DNA of 16,918 nt from a bacterium (GCA_028719205.1 JAQUKH010000044.1:1-16918), one strand, 5' to 3'. Shown: positions 1-7,122, counted from the stretch's first letter. The notes: generated by a model from the letters alone, not told the origin. Made by a program: numbers and translations.

Positions 1-1138
1 TCGTACTGAGACCGATGAAACCAATAATGCTTTGACAGGAAATGCGATCGATATAGTATCAGGTATTGATGCTATTATGACTGCTGTAAGCGCCCCGGCA
101 TCAGGCGCTACGGGAACATCTATCTCTTTAAACTCAACAGTTAAAAATCAAGGCGTAGTAAATATGTCTGCTTCTTATATCGGGCTGTATATATCAACGG
201 ATTCAACCATCACAACATCGGATACCCGGTTAGGTACAGCATATATTGCAAGCCTTGCTGCGGGCGCATCAAGATATTCGACAACATCTGTAGCAATATC
301 TTCAACGTTGGCCCCAGGCCAATATTATATCGGGGCAATAGCTGATTACAGTAATGTAATTAAAGAATCTGATGAAACTAATAATGTTCTGGTTGGGAAT
401 CCAATTAATATAACTCCAGGTGCTGATGTTATCATATCAGCTGTAAGCGGCCCATTATCCGGCGCTACAGGAACATCTATATCTATAACTTCAACTGTTA
501 AAAATCAAGGTGTCGGAGCTATATCAACTTCTACTGCCGGGATATATATATCAACAGATTCAACCATCACAACATCAGATACCCGGTTAGGCACAGCAGC
601 TATTGCAAGCCTTGCCGCGGGCGCGTCAGGTTATGCGACAACATCTGTAGCAATATCTTCAACTTTGGCTCCGGGACAATATTATATCGGAGCCATAGCT
701 GATTACAATAATGCTAGAAAAGAATCTGATGAAACTAATAATGCTTTGGTTGGGAACATAATCGATATAACACCAGGTGCTGATGCTATCATAACAGCCG
801 TAAGCGGCCCATTATCCGGTATTACAGGGGCATCGATATCTATAACTTCCACAGTTAAAAATCAAGGCATTGGCACTATATCAACTTCAACTGCCGGGAT
901 ATATATATCAACAGATGCAAATATCACAACATCAGATACCCGGTTAGGTACAGCAGCTATTGCAAGCCTTGCCGCGGGCGCGTCAAGTACAGTGACAAAA
1001 TCTTTCGCAATATCTTCAACGTTGGCTCCGGGCCAATATTATATCGGAGCTATAGCTGATTACAATAATGCTAGAAAAGAATCTGATGAAACTAATAATG
1101 CTTTAGTTGGGAATACTATTGATTTAACTAAACCTTAA
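1..1138 (+). CDS. Secreted CARDB-repeat protein, 3' end (partial, start lies upstream of window)
   Basis: The frame is open from the left edge (first full codon at 2-4) to TAA at 1136-1138, so the gene begins outside the window. Translation gives the tail of one repeat followed by three complete repeats of 119 residues. Each runs from a G-x-D-[AV]-I-x-[ST]-AVS segment, through STVKNQG, through YIST-D-ITTSDTRLGTA, to APGQYYIGAIADY and ESDETNN. STVKNQG and the ADY...E-DE-NN ending are the hallmarks of the CARDB (cell adhesion-related, Ig-like beta-sandwich) family. Such repeats occur in large exported surface or adhesion proteins. The chain ends right after the last repeat, with no C-terminal sorting motif or membrane segment, so any export signal must be at the missing N-terminus. 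The three repeats are very alike even at DNA level. Certain as a repeat protein; the exact role (adhesion, stalk, matrix) is unknown. Confidence 0.85.
   Translation, partial: RTETDETNNALTGNAIDIVSGIDAIMTAVSAPASGATGTSISLNSTVKNQGVVNMSASYIGLYISTDSTITTSDTRLGTAYIASLAAGASRYSTTSVAISSTLAPGQYYIGAIADYSNVIKESDETNNVLVGNPINITPGADVIISAVSGPLSGATGTSISITSTVKNQGVGAISTSTAGIYISTDSTITTSDTRLGTAAIASLAAGASGYATTSVAISSTLAPGQYYIGAIADYNNARKESDETNNALVGNIIDITPGADAIITAVSGPLSGITGASISITSTVKNQGIGTISTSTAGIYISTDANITTSDTRLGTAAIASLAAGASSTVTKSFAISSTLAPGQYYIGAIADYNNARKESDETNNALVGNTIDLTKP
62..1132 (+). repeat. Three in-frame tandem repeats of 357 bp (CARDB units)
   Basis: Units span 62-418, 419-775 and 776-1132. The spacing is measured from two anchors: GGTxxTGATG at 62, 419 and 776, and GATACCCGGTTAG at 221, 578 and 935. 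Both give exactly 357 bp. A truncated earlier unit lies at 2-61. Units 2 and 3 share longer identical stretches than either shares with unit 1, which suggests recent duplication or gene conversion. Confidence 0.9.
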
Positions 1139-1152
1139 ATACAGTGATATCT

Positions 1153-1184
1153 AAAGCCCTCCCATAACAAGGAGGGCTTTTTTT
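1153..1184 (+). terminator. Rho-independent terminator after the CARDB-repeat gene
   Basis: A perfect 10-bp stem, AAAGCCCTCC at 1153-1162 with GGAGGGCTTT at 1171-1180, encloses an 8-base loop and runs into seven T at 1178-1184. It lies 15 bases after the stop codon. Confidence 0.93.
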
Positions 1185-1212
1185 GTTGTATAAGCAATAC
1201 TAAATAAAATAT

Positions 1213-1242
1213 TTTACAAATTAAATTTATTTTTGATAGAAT
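1213..1242 (+). promoter_or_regulatory. Predicted sigma-70 promoter of miaA, giving a leaderless mRNA
   Basis: TTTACA at 1213-1218 and TAGAAT at 1237-1242 are separated by 18 bases; each matches the consensus at 5 of 6 positions. The miaA ATG starts only 7 bases after the -10 box, so the expected transcription start falls on or next to the start codon. No Shine-Dalgarno sequence precedes this ATG, which agrees with leaderless translation. Inferred from sequence only. Confidence 0.5.
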
Positions 1243-1249
1243 TCAATAA

Positions 1250-2803
1250 ATGAATTTACAAAAAAACGATCAAAAGATCCCTCTTTTAATTCTTTTAGGC
1301 CCAACTGCAGTTGGAAAAACTGAATTGGCGGTCAGATTAGCCAAAGAGCTAAAAACTGAAATTATTTCAGCGGATTCGCGCCAGTTTTATAAGTATATGG
1401 ATATCGGGACCGCTAAACCTTCGAAGGAAGAACAAAAAGAGGTCAGGCATCATTTAATTGATATTGTTTTGCCGGATGTAAAATTCAGCGTTGCTGATTA
1501 TAAAAGGGAAACAGAAAAGGTGATTTTGGATTTGCACGCTCAGGGTAAAATTCCATTTATGTCCGGCGGCAGCGGGCTTTATATCCGTTCAGTGGTTGAC
1601 GGCCTTTTCCAAAGCCCTGACCCGGATCTTGATTTCAGAAAAAAAATGGAAGAAGAAGCGCTGGAAAAAGGGAATTTATATCTTTATGAAAAACTGAAAG
1701 CAGTGGATAAAGAGACTGCTGACAGGCTTCATATGAATGATATTTTCAGGATCACAAGGGCGCTGGAGGTTTTTGAGAAAACCGGCCTGCCTATTTCTAA
1801 ACTGCAAAAAGAGAAAACAGAGAAATTGGATTATAGAGTTTTAATGATCGGCTTAAACAGGGAAAGAAGCGAACTTTATACTTTTATTGAAAAACGGGTT
1901 GATAAAATGATAGAATCAGGTTTAGTTAAGGAAGTGGAAAATTTGCTGGAACAGGGTTATAAAAAAGATTTAATTTCAATGCAGGGGCTTGGTTATAAAG
2001 AAATTATCGGGTTTTTGGAAAAAGAATATTCCTTTGAACGTGCAGTTTATCTTTTGAAGAGGGATACCCGGAGGTTTGCTAAAAGACAAATGACATGGTT
2101 TCGGAAGGATAAACGAATTAACTGGTTTGACCTGCCTGATAAAAATATTATGGAAAAAACAATGGAACTCGTTCAAAATACATTTATTTGCTTATTATTT
2201 TTACTTATATTTTGTCTAAATTCAAACGCTGAAGATAAAATATCTAATAGGGCTGATCCTGTTTTGCAGAATAATATTGTGAAACGTGAGGAAAAGAGGA
2301 AAAAGGTTTTGACTGAATATCAAAAAATAGAATCTTCGGAAGAGGTAACCAGGGCCGAACTTGCGTCTGTCTTTGCGGTAGAATTGGACCTTTCATCTTT
2401 ACAGGAGAAAAGCCAGATCATAGTGGATATCGGCAATCACTGGGCAAAGGATTTTATTAAAGAAATAACAGCTAAAGGGATCATGGAGATTTATTCTAAC
2501 CATAACTTTATTCCTGAACAGAGGATTACACGGGCTGAATTCGCTTACTATATTCAGGAGATAATTATCAGCTTTAAAAATGATTTTACTATCCGCAATA
2601 AATTTTTAAATGTAGATTCTCCGTTTATAGATATTTCTAAAGAACATGTATATTACAATCCTATAATGTTAGCTGTTACGACAGGAATATTACAGGGAAC
2701 GTCTCCTGATGAATTTTCCCCGCAAGGAATTATCAGCGGAAAATCAGCGGTAAATACGATGCAGAGGCTGAGAGAATATTTAGCTCTTGATAATCTAAAA
2801 TAA
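1250..2803 (+). CDS. miaA: tRNA dimethylallyltransferase fused in frame to a signal peptide and SLH domains
   Basis: Residues 1-300 are a complete MiaA, which adds a dimethylallyl group to N6 of A37 in tRNAs reading UNN codons. Visible marks are the P-loop GPTAVGKT (17-24), ADSRQFYKYMDIGTAKP (41-57), the GGSGLY motif (106-111) and the KRQMTWFR segment (278-285). MiaA proteins usually end near 300-315 residues. This frame runs on without a stop to 517 residues. From Met305 comes a typical signal peptide: polar start, hydrophobic core about 311-323, and SNA before Glu328. Two SLH-like units follow (about 393-437 and 459-506, DI-x-HWAKDFI...G and DIS...TTGILQG) with VTRAEL at 366-371. The second half therefore looks like a separate exported SLH protein, either truly fused or translated from ATG 2150 or 2162; only a weak GGA lies ahead of 2162. 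The frame ends 11 bp from the convergent neighbour. Confidence 0.88.
   Translation: MNLQKNDQKIPLLILLGPTAVGKTELAVRLAKELKTEIISADSRQFYKYMDIGTAKPSKEEQKEVRHHLIDIVLPDVKFSVADYKRETEKVILDLHAQGKIPFMSGGSGLYIRSVVDGLFQSPDPDLDFRKKMEEEALEKGNLYLYEKLKAVDKETADRLHMNDIFRITRALEVFEKTGLPISKLQKEKTEKLDYRVLMIGLNRERSELYTFIEKRVDKMIESGLVKEVENLLEQGYKKDLISMQGLGYKEIIGFLEKEYSFERAVYLLKRDTRRFAKRQMTWFRKDKRINWFDLPDKNIMEKTMELVQNTFICLLFLLIFCLNSNAEDKISNRADPVLQNNIVKREEKRKKVLTEYQKIESSEEVTRAELASVFAVELDLSSLQEKSQIIVDIGNHWAKDFIKEITAKGIMEIYSNHNFIPEQRITRAEFAYYIQEIIISFKNDFTIRNKFLNVDSPFIDISKEHVYYNPIMLAVTTGILQGTSPDEFSPQGIISGKSAVNTMQRLREYLALDNLK
2162..2803 (+). CDS. Possible internally started exported SLH-domain protein (alternative product of the miaA frame)
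   Basis: This is an alternative reading of the 3' part of the miaA frame. Starting at ATG 2162 gives 213 residues with a good type I signal peptide (hydrophobic core about residues 7-19, cleavage after Ala23 in an S-N-A motif) and then SLH-like domains, which bind secondary cell-wall polymers or peptidoglycan. A GGA triplet with seven bases before the ATG could act as a weak ribosome site; ATG 2150 is a second option. A short signal-peptided SLH protein makes biological sense on its own, whereas MiaA is cytosolic. Whether this shorter product exists is inference. If the stop codon was lost by mutation or by an assembly error, this would be an ordinary separate gene overlapping the end of miaA. 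Confidence 0.45.
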   Translation: MELVQNTFICLLFLLIFCLNSNAEDKISNRADPVLQNNIVKREEKRKKVLTEYQKIESSEEVTRAELASVFAVELDLSSLQEKSQIIVDIGNHWAKDFIKEITAKGIMEIYSNHNFIPEQRITRAEFAYYIQEIIISFKNDFTIRNKFLNVDSPFIDISKEHVYYNPIMLAVTTGILQGTSPDEFSPQGIISGKSAVNTMQRLREYLALDNLK

Positions 2804-2814
2804 AGCCGAGTGTT

Positions 2815-4116
2815 TTATCTTAATATATATTCCCTGCATCTTTCTTCAAATTGATCATAATCAATAAAAAGAGTTGTCAAAATTGCATCTTCAATAGATT
2901 TATTTTCAGATAATTTTTTTAATATATCCAGAAGCGCCTGTTTTGAATATCTTTCTAAAATGAAATTTACAGCCAGATATGACTGTAGATAGGCTATCTC
3001 TACAATCTTAGGGTCAGTAAGATCAGAAAAACTTTTCTCCCTGTCTTTGAGATGAAGCAATTGTTTTCCCTTTAACAATTTTTTAACCGCATGAATATCT
3101 CTTTGATTTATCTCCTCAAGTTGGGCTATTCCTTCATTCAGCCATACAGGGAGCGTTCTGCCGTTGCAGTAGTAATAAAGTATGGCGTGGGTGAGTTCGT
3201 GATAGATGAAATCCTTCAGTTCTTTATCTTTCTGTTCATTTAAGTTTTCGACAGGTATCCTTATTTTTCCATCGTAAATGGCGCCAGCCCATTCCGGATG
3301 TTCAATATCTTTAAACGCTTTCTTCGTGTAAATAATTACAGGTATCTTAAATTCTTTTTTAGAATAATAAGAAAGATCCCTGATTATGCGCCAGTAAGCT
3401 TCTAATAACGTATTTAAAATTATAGAAGTGAATCGAAATTCTGTCTGGTAATCATATTGGATCACAAATATTTCCTGTGATGTTTTTTGAAAAGAATTTT
3501 CTATTCTGGTTTCATTCTCGACTTTTTCTTTAAATTTAAGCAGAGAAGAATTGCCGGGGTCAAGATCAACAGCTGTATTTAATTCTGTTAAAGCCTTTTT
3601 TAAGAGGTTACTGTAATAATACGACCGTCCTAAATATTCATGGGCAAAAATATCTTTATTATCAATTTCGAGCACCCTGCTGAATAGCTCTCCTGCTTTT
3701 ACAAAATTTCCGTTGTTATAGTACATAATTCCCGCGTTTTTTGGGAAAAGTGTATCTCCCGGGTTATATTCCATCGCCTTTAAAAGCATTTCTATCGCGT
3801 CATCCAGTTTATTATCGCGATAAAATTTGTCGGCTTTCTCAGCATAAGAATTGGCTATATTATTATTATTCGGATCAATATTTTTAATTTCAAGCTTCTC
3901 GGGAGGGGTAGTGTTTTCTTTTACTTCAATTATTCTTAAAATATCCGTTTTGGGAAAACACATTTCACCGCCGTACATTTCAAAACAAATTTCATCTTTT
4001 TTAATTTTATAATTTTTTACGCTGGATTCGTTGCCATTTTTTAAATAGATTATATAATCAGCTTTTGCTGAGGGAGTAAAGGAACAGATTAGAAAAAAGG
4101 TAATAAAATATTTCAT
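2815..4116 (-). CDS. Exported TPR protein with gluzincin-type HEXXH metallopeptidase domain (peptidase MA-like)
   Basis: The 433-residue protein has a signal peptide (hydrophobic 4-13, cleavage after AKA at 17-19). A small beta-rich segment follows (about 20-67, starting with an IYLKNG motif seen in many exported proteins of anaerobes), then about three TPR units (90-200, with A-x-Y and NPG/DPG turns). A C-terminal peptidase domain (about 210-433) carries HELTH at 306-310 and NEG at 327-329, where Glu328 is the expected third zinc ligand. HEXXH plus a downstream NEG-type Glu is the gluzincin layout of the peptidase MA-like family. A periplasmic zinc protease whose TPRs bind partners or substrates is the likely role; the substrate is unknown. 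The gene converges on the miaA frame without a visible terminator and diverges from the rubredoxin operon. No Shine-Dalgarno precedes its ATG. Confidence 0.8.
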   Translation of the reverse strand: MKYFITFFLICSFTPSAKADYIIYLKNGNESSVKNYKIKKDEICFEMYGGEMCFPKTDILRIIEVKENTTPPEKLEIKNIDPNNNNIANSYAEKADKFYRDNKLDDAIEMLLKAMEYNPGDTLFPKNAGIMYYNNGNFVKAGELFSRVLEIDNKDIFAHEYLGRSYYYSNLLKKALTELNTAVDLDPGNSSLLKFKEKVENETRIENSFQKTSQEIFVIQYDYQTEFRFTSIILNTLLEAYWRIIRDLSYYSKKEFKIPVIIYTKKAFKDIEHPEWAGAIYDGKIRIPVENLNEQKDKELKDFIYHELTHAILYYYCNGRTLPVWLNEGIAQLEEINQRDIHAVKKLLKGKQLLHLKDREKSFSDLTDPKIVEIAYLQSYLAVNFILERYSKQALLDILKKLSENKSIEDAILTTLFIDYDQFEERCREYILR

Positions 4117-4122
4117 CTTAAT

Positions 4123-4152
4123 ACAATATCGTCACACTTGACAAAAGGTAAA
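4123..4152 (-). promoter_or_regulatory. Weak candidate promoter of the HEXXH peptidase gene, overlapping the divergent promoter
   Basis: On the minus strand TTTACC (4152-4147) and TATTGT (4128-4123) are 18 bases apart, each matching consensus at 4 of 6 positions. Six bases separate the -10 box from the ATG at 4116, which would again make the mRNA leaderless. The element overlaps the -35 box of the opposite promoter at 4138-4143, so the two may compete. Weak evidence. Confidence 0.3.
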
Positions 4153-4166
4153 ATATAAACTAATAT
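4138..4166 (+). promoter_or_regulatory. Strong sigma-70 promoter of the redox operon
   Basis: TTGACA at 4138-4143 (6 of 6) and TAATAT at 4161-4166 (4 of 6) are 17 bases apart. Transcription should start near 4173, leaving a leader of about 33 bases with an excellent ribosome site: GAGGTGATC at 4195-4203 matches the anti-Shine-Dalgarno end of 16S rRNA and sits just before ATG 4206. Confidence 0.75.
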
Positions 4167-4205
4167 CAAAATATGATTTTATTGAAATTAGCGTGAGGTG
4201 ATCCT

Positions 4206-4901
4206 ATGGATGTAAAGGTTTTATATAACATATCTTATGGAATGTATATCGTATCCTCAAATAAGGCGGATGCCTTTAACGCTCAGGTCGCGAATACCGT
4301 GTTCCAGATAACAAATGATCCTGTAACGATCGCAGTAAGCATTAATAAACTAAACTTTACTCACGAATTCATGAAATCCAGCCTTCAGTTCGGAGTGTCA
4401 ATTTTATCAGAAGAAACACCGCTTAATTTTATCGGTAATTTCGGATTCAAATCAGGAAGAGATATAAGCAAATTCAAAGATATTAATTTTAAAATCCTGA
4501 ATTCCGGATGCCCTGTAGTTTTAGATAATGCGATTTCATATCTTGAAGCGAAAGTAATTAATAGCCTTGATTGCGGTACTCATACGCTTTTTCTTGGCAA
4601 GGTTTCAGACAGCGCGGTTTTAAGACCGGGTAAGGTTATGACCTACGAGTATTACCATCAAATTAAACAGGGTGTAACGCCAAAAACGGCGCCGACATTC
4701 ATTAAAGAAGAAATTTCAACAACAATAAAAAGCGAGGTAAAAATGGGAAAATATAAATGTAGTGTTTGCGGATACATATATGACCCTCAAAAAGGCGATC
4801 CTGACGGAGGAATAGCTCCCGGAACACCGTTTGAAAAAATTCCTGATAACTGGGTTTGTCCTGTATGCGGCGCGGATAAAACACAGTTTATCCCCTTATA
4901 A
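4206..4901 (+). CDS. Flavin reductase-rubredoxin fusion (high-molecular-weight rubredoxin type)
   Basis: The 231-residue protein has two parts. Residues 1-155 form a flavin reductase-like (FMN-binding split barrel) domain, recognisable by the start [14 protein letters not shown], the segment [12 protein letters not shown] and later TLFLGKV. Residues 180-231 form a complete rubredoxin with CSVCG (185-189) and CPVCG (218-222), the four cysteines that bind one iron. This architecture matches high-molecular-weight rubredoxin (Hrb) of acetogens and other anaerobes. There it carries electrons from NAD(P)H to flavodiiron proteins that reduce O2 or NO, and rubredoxins also feed rubrerythrin. A rubrerythrin gene lies 1.6 kb downstream in the same transcription unit, which suggests a common peroxide/oxygen defence; no flavodiiron protein is present in this window. 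An internal ATG at 4743 with its own ribosome site could give free rubredoxin. Confidence 0.88.
   Translation: MDVKVLYNISYGMYIVSSNKADAFNAQVANTVFQITNDPVTIAVSINKLNFTHEFMKSSLQFGVSILSEETPLNFIGNFGFKSGRDISKFKDINFKILNSGCPVVLDNAISYLEAKVINSLDCGTHTLFLGKVSDSAVLRPGKVMTYEYYHQIKQGVTPKTAPTFIKEEISTTIKSEVKMGKYKCSVCGYIYDPQKGDPDGGIAPGTPFEKIPDNWVCPVCGADKTQFIPL
4734..4901 (+). promoter_or_regulatory. Internal ribosome site and start that could yield a free 52-aa rubredoxin
   Basis: GAGG at 4734-4737 sits five bases before an in-frame ATG at 4743-4745, exactly where the rubredoxin domain begins ([10 protein letters not shown]). Translation from here gives 52 residues, the normal size of a stand-alone rubredoxin. 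Either this marks the fusion point of two former genes or it still works as a second start. Which of the two is true cannot be told from sequence. Confidence 0.45.
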
Positions 4902-4924
4902 AAGTTGGATGACAAGGAGGAGTA

Positions 4925-6532
4925 ATGAAGATAAAAAATATTTTGGTATTACTATTGCTGAGTTTTTGCTGTTTATCTTTTGTCTTTGGCGAGGATGAAG
5001 GAAAGCGTATTTTTGAAGAAAAATGTGATAAATGCCACTCGCTGGACCGCGCGTTAAGTTTAACAAAAGATGAATCCGCCTGGAGAAGAACTGTGGAAAG
5101 AATGGCAAAAAAAATAGAAGGGATAATATCAGGCGAAGATGTTGAAAAGATTACAAAATATTTAGCCGGCAGAGAAACAATTAAACAAGAAATAAAACAG
5201 GATAATAAAAATGATACACAGGAAAAAATCGCTGAATATGAAGGAGAAGATACTTATAAAAAAGTCAAAGTTAACCAGTTTATAAAACCGGATGTATGCG
5301 GAGGCTGCCATGAAGAGATATATAAACAATGGAAAGGATCGATGCACAGCAAGGCTTTTATTGACCCTATATGGAGGGCCTCGACCAAATTATTTTATTC
5401 CCAGTCTACTACTAAAGGGCAAATCCTTGAAATGAGAGCATGTGTAAAATGCCATACTCCGTTAGGTTTCCGTTCTTATCTTATCCAGTCGCCTAAAGAG
5501 GATTATGAAAAACTGGAAGAACTTCCGGCGCAGGGGATTTTCTGTAACTGGTGCCATAATATAAATGAAGTTAAGCATATTGGTGACTCGCATTATGATG
5601 TTGAAGCCGGAGGAGGAGAAAATGACCCATCTATAATGCTTGGGCCGCGCAGTGACGCGAATTCAGATTTTCATCCTACAAAATATTCTGAATTGTTCAC
5701 AAAATCTGAATTCTGCGGTTTATGCCATAATGTATCCCACGCGGGTAATAAAATGCCTATTGAACAGACATATAGTGAATGGGAAAAAAGTCCGTATAAT
5801 ACTAATGACCCAAAAACAACAGTAGTATGTCAGGATTGCCATATGAGGCAAAGGCCGGGGGTTCCAGCCACAGGAAAAACTGTTAGGCCTGATAATCCGG
5901 GGAAGTCAGCTATTGACGGCCCGCAAAGGGACCATATCTGGACGCATTATATCGTCGGCGGGAATTCAATAGTACCGAAAGTTCTGGGAAGCGACATTCA
6001 TTCATCAATGGCAATTGAAAGATTGACAAACGCGGCTGACCTTGAAATAATAAGGAACGGAGATTATAAAAAAGGCAAATTGGGAAGAGTTGATGTCAAG
6101 GTCATAAATTCAGGAGCGGGGCATTATCTCCCGACAGGATTGACTGAAGTAAGGCAGATATGGCTTAATGTTACAATAACAGATAAAGATGGAAATGTTT
6201 TATTGAGTTCAGGAAAACTTGATTTAACAGGCGAGATCGAAAAAAATTCAATTATTTTCCATACTGATCTGGGTAATGAAAAAAATGAACATGCTGTAAA
6301 CGTGGCGTTGGCTGATAAAATCCTTTATGACCATAGAATACCGCCAAAAGGATATCAGCTTGAGGAATATAGTTTTTTGATTCCTCAGGAAACAGTATCG
6401 CCGTTAAAAGTGGATGTTGTTTTGAGATACCGGAGCGCGTCTCCGGAAATCGCAAGATTACTTCTGGGAGATAAAGCTCCGGAAATACCGGTTATTGATA
6501 TGGTTTCATTAAGTGAAAAAATAGAGTTCTAA
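4925..6532 (+). CDS. Exported six-haem cytochrome c
   Basis: The protein has 535 residues and a clear signal peptide (hydrophobic 6-21, cleavage near Gly22). It has six CXXCH haem c sites: CDKCH 34-38, CGGCH 125-129, CVKCH 173-177, CNWCH 207-211, CGLCH 264-268 and CQDCH 302-306. The first stands alone in a small cytochrome c-like domain (24-82) joined by a charged linker (86-115) to a five-haem core resembling the cytochrome c554 group. The C-terminal 200 residues have no haem site. They contain GHYLPTG (399-405) and beta-strands, a module often found behind multihaem cytochromes. It should act in the periplasm as an electron carrier or reductase; the partner and acceptor are unknown. AAGGAGG at 4914-4920 is a near-ideal ribosome site. 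It sits between the rubredoxin fusion and rubrerythrin, and its TAA shares a base with an ATG of the next frame. Confidence 0.87.
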   Translation: MKIKNILVLLLLSFCCLSFVFGEDEGKRIFEEKCDKCHSLDRALSLTKDESAWRRTVERMAKKIEGIISGEDVEKITKYLAGRETIKQEIKQDNKNDTQEKIAEYEGEDTYKKVKVNQFIKPDVCGGCHEEIYKQWKGSMHSKAFIDPIWRASTKLFYSQSTTKGQILEMRACVKCHTPLGFRSYLIQSPKEDYEKLEELPAQGIFCNWCHNINEVKHIGDSHYDVEAGGGENDPSIMLGPRSDANSDFHPTKYSELFTKSEFCGLCHNVSHAGNKMPIEQTYSEWEKSPYNTNDPKTTVVCQDCHMRQRPGVPATGKTVRPDNPGKSAIDGPQRDHIWTHYIVGGNSIVPKVLGSDIHSSMAIERLTNAADLEIIRNGDYKKGKLGRVDVKVINSGAGHYLPTGLTEVRQIWLNVTITDKDGNVLLSSGKLDLTGEIEKNSIIFHTDLGNEKNEHAVNVALADKILYDHRIPPKGYQLEEYSFLIPQETVSPLKVDVVLRYRSASPEIARLLLGDKAPEIPVIDMVSLSEKIEF

Positions 6533-6549
6533 TGGAGAAAGGAATAAAT

Positions 6550-7122
6550 ATGAAATTAAAAGGAAGCAAGACAGAAAAAAATCTTTTGGCTTCTTTTGCC
6601 GGAGAATCGCAAGCCAGGAACAGATATACATATTTCGCGAGCGCGGCTAGAAAAGAAGGGTATGAGCAGATATCGGCAATATTTTTAGAAACTGCCGAAA
6701 ATGAGAAAGAGCACGCGAAAAAATTTTTTAAGTTTCTGGAGGGAGGGGAAGTTGAAATAACGGCTTCTTATCCGGCGGGTATTATAGGGAAAACAATAGA
6801 TAATCTAAAAGCCGCGGCGGATGGTGAACATATGGAATGGACAAAACTTTATAAAGAAGCCGAAAAGGAAGCGCGTAATGAAGGTTTTATTGAAATCGCG
6901 AAAGTATTTAAGGAAATAGGCGAAGTTGAAAACCATCATGAAATTCGCTACAGGAAACTGTTTGAAAATATAAAAAACGATAAAGTTTTCAAAAAAGATA
7001 CAGTGGTTAAGTGGAAATGCCGCAATTGCGGTTATATCGATGAAGGTAAGGAAGCACCTGATGAATGCCCGGCTTGTTCACATCCACAGGCGTATTATGA
7101 AGTATTTTGTGAAAATTATTAA
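6550..7122 (+). CDS. rbr: Rubrerythrin (peroxide reductase)
   Basis: This is a 190-residue classical rubrerythrin. An N-terminal four-helix ferritin-like domain binds a di-iron centre, with likely ligands Glu19, Glu52, His55 (E-K-E-H), Glu93, Glu96, Glu127 and His130. A C-terminal rubredoxin-like domain holds iron through C157-x-x-C160 and C173-x-x-C176. The enzyme reduces H2O2 in the cytoplasm of anaerobes with electrons from rubredoxin. An upstream ATG at 6532 overlaps the cytochrome stop (TAATG) and would add six residues. I prefer ATG 6550 because AAAGGA at 6538-6543 is well spaced before it and family members start with a similar MKLKGSKTE sequence. Co-transcription with the rubredoxin fusion at 4206 supports a donor-acceptor pair. 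Confidence 0.93.
   Translation: MKLKGSKTEKNLLASFAGESQARNRYTYFASAARKEGYEQISAIFLETAENEKEHAKKFFKFLEGGEVEITASYPAGIIGKTIDNLKAAADGEHMEWTKLYKEAEKEARNEGFIEIAKVFKEIGEVENHHEIRYRKLFENIKNDKVFKKDTVVKWKCRNCGYIDEGKEAPDECPACSHPQAYYEVFCENY

Noticed and set aside
32-34. TTG at 32 as start of the first gene
   Set aside because: The same frame is open to the window edge and already reads as the end of a CARDB unit, so the gene starts upstream.
1-1132. Tandem repeats as a possible CRISPR array
   Set aside because: The period is 357 bp, the repeats are in frame and coding, and no short repeat-spacer pattern exists.
2804-2814. Terminator between the convergent miaA frame and the peptidase gene
   Set aside because: The gap is only 11 bp and shows no stem-loop or T run.
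5640-5825. Small plus-strand reading frame inside the cytochrome gene
   Set aside because: It is a shadow of the cytochrome frame, has no ribosome site and no recognisable features; the many minus-strand frames inside genes were rejected for the same reason.
6532-6549. ATG at 6532 as rubrerythrin start
   Set aside because: Possible by TAATG overlap, but ATG 6550 has the better placed AAAGGA and matches the usual N-terminus of the family.
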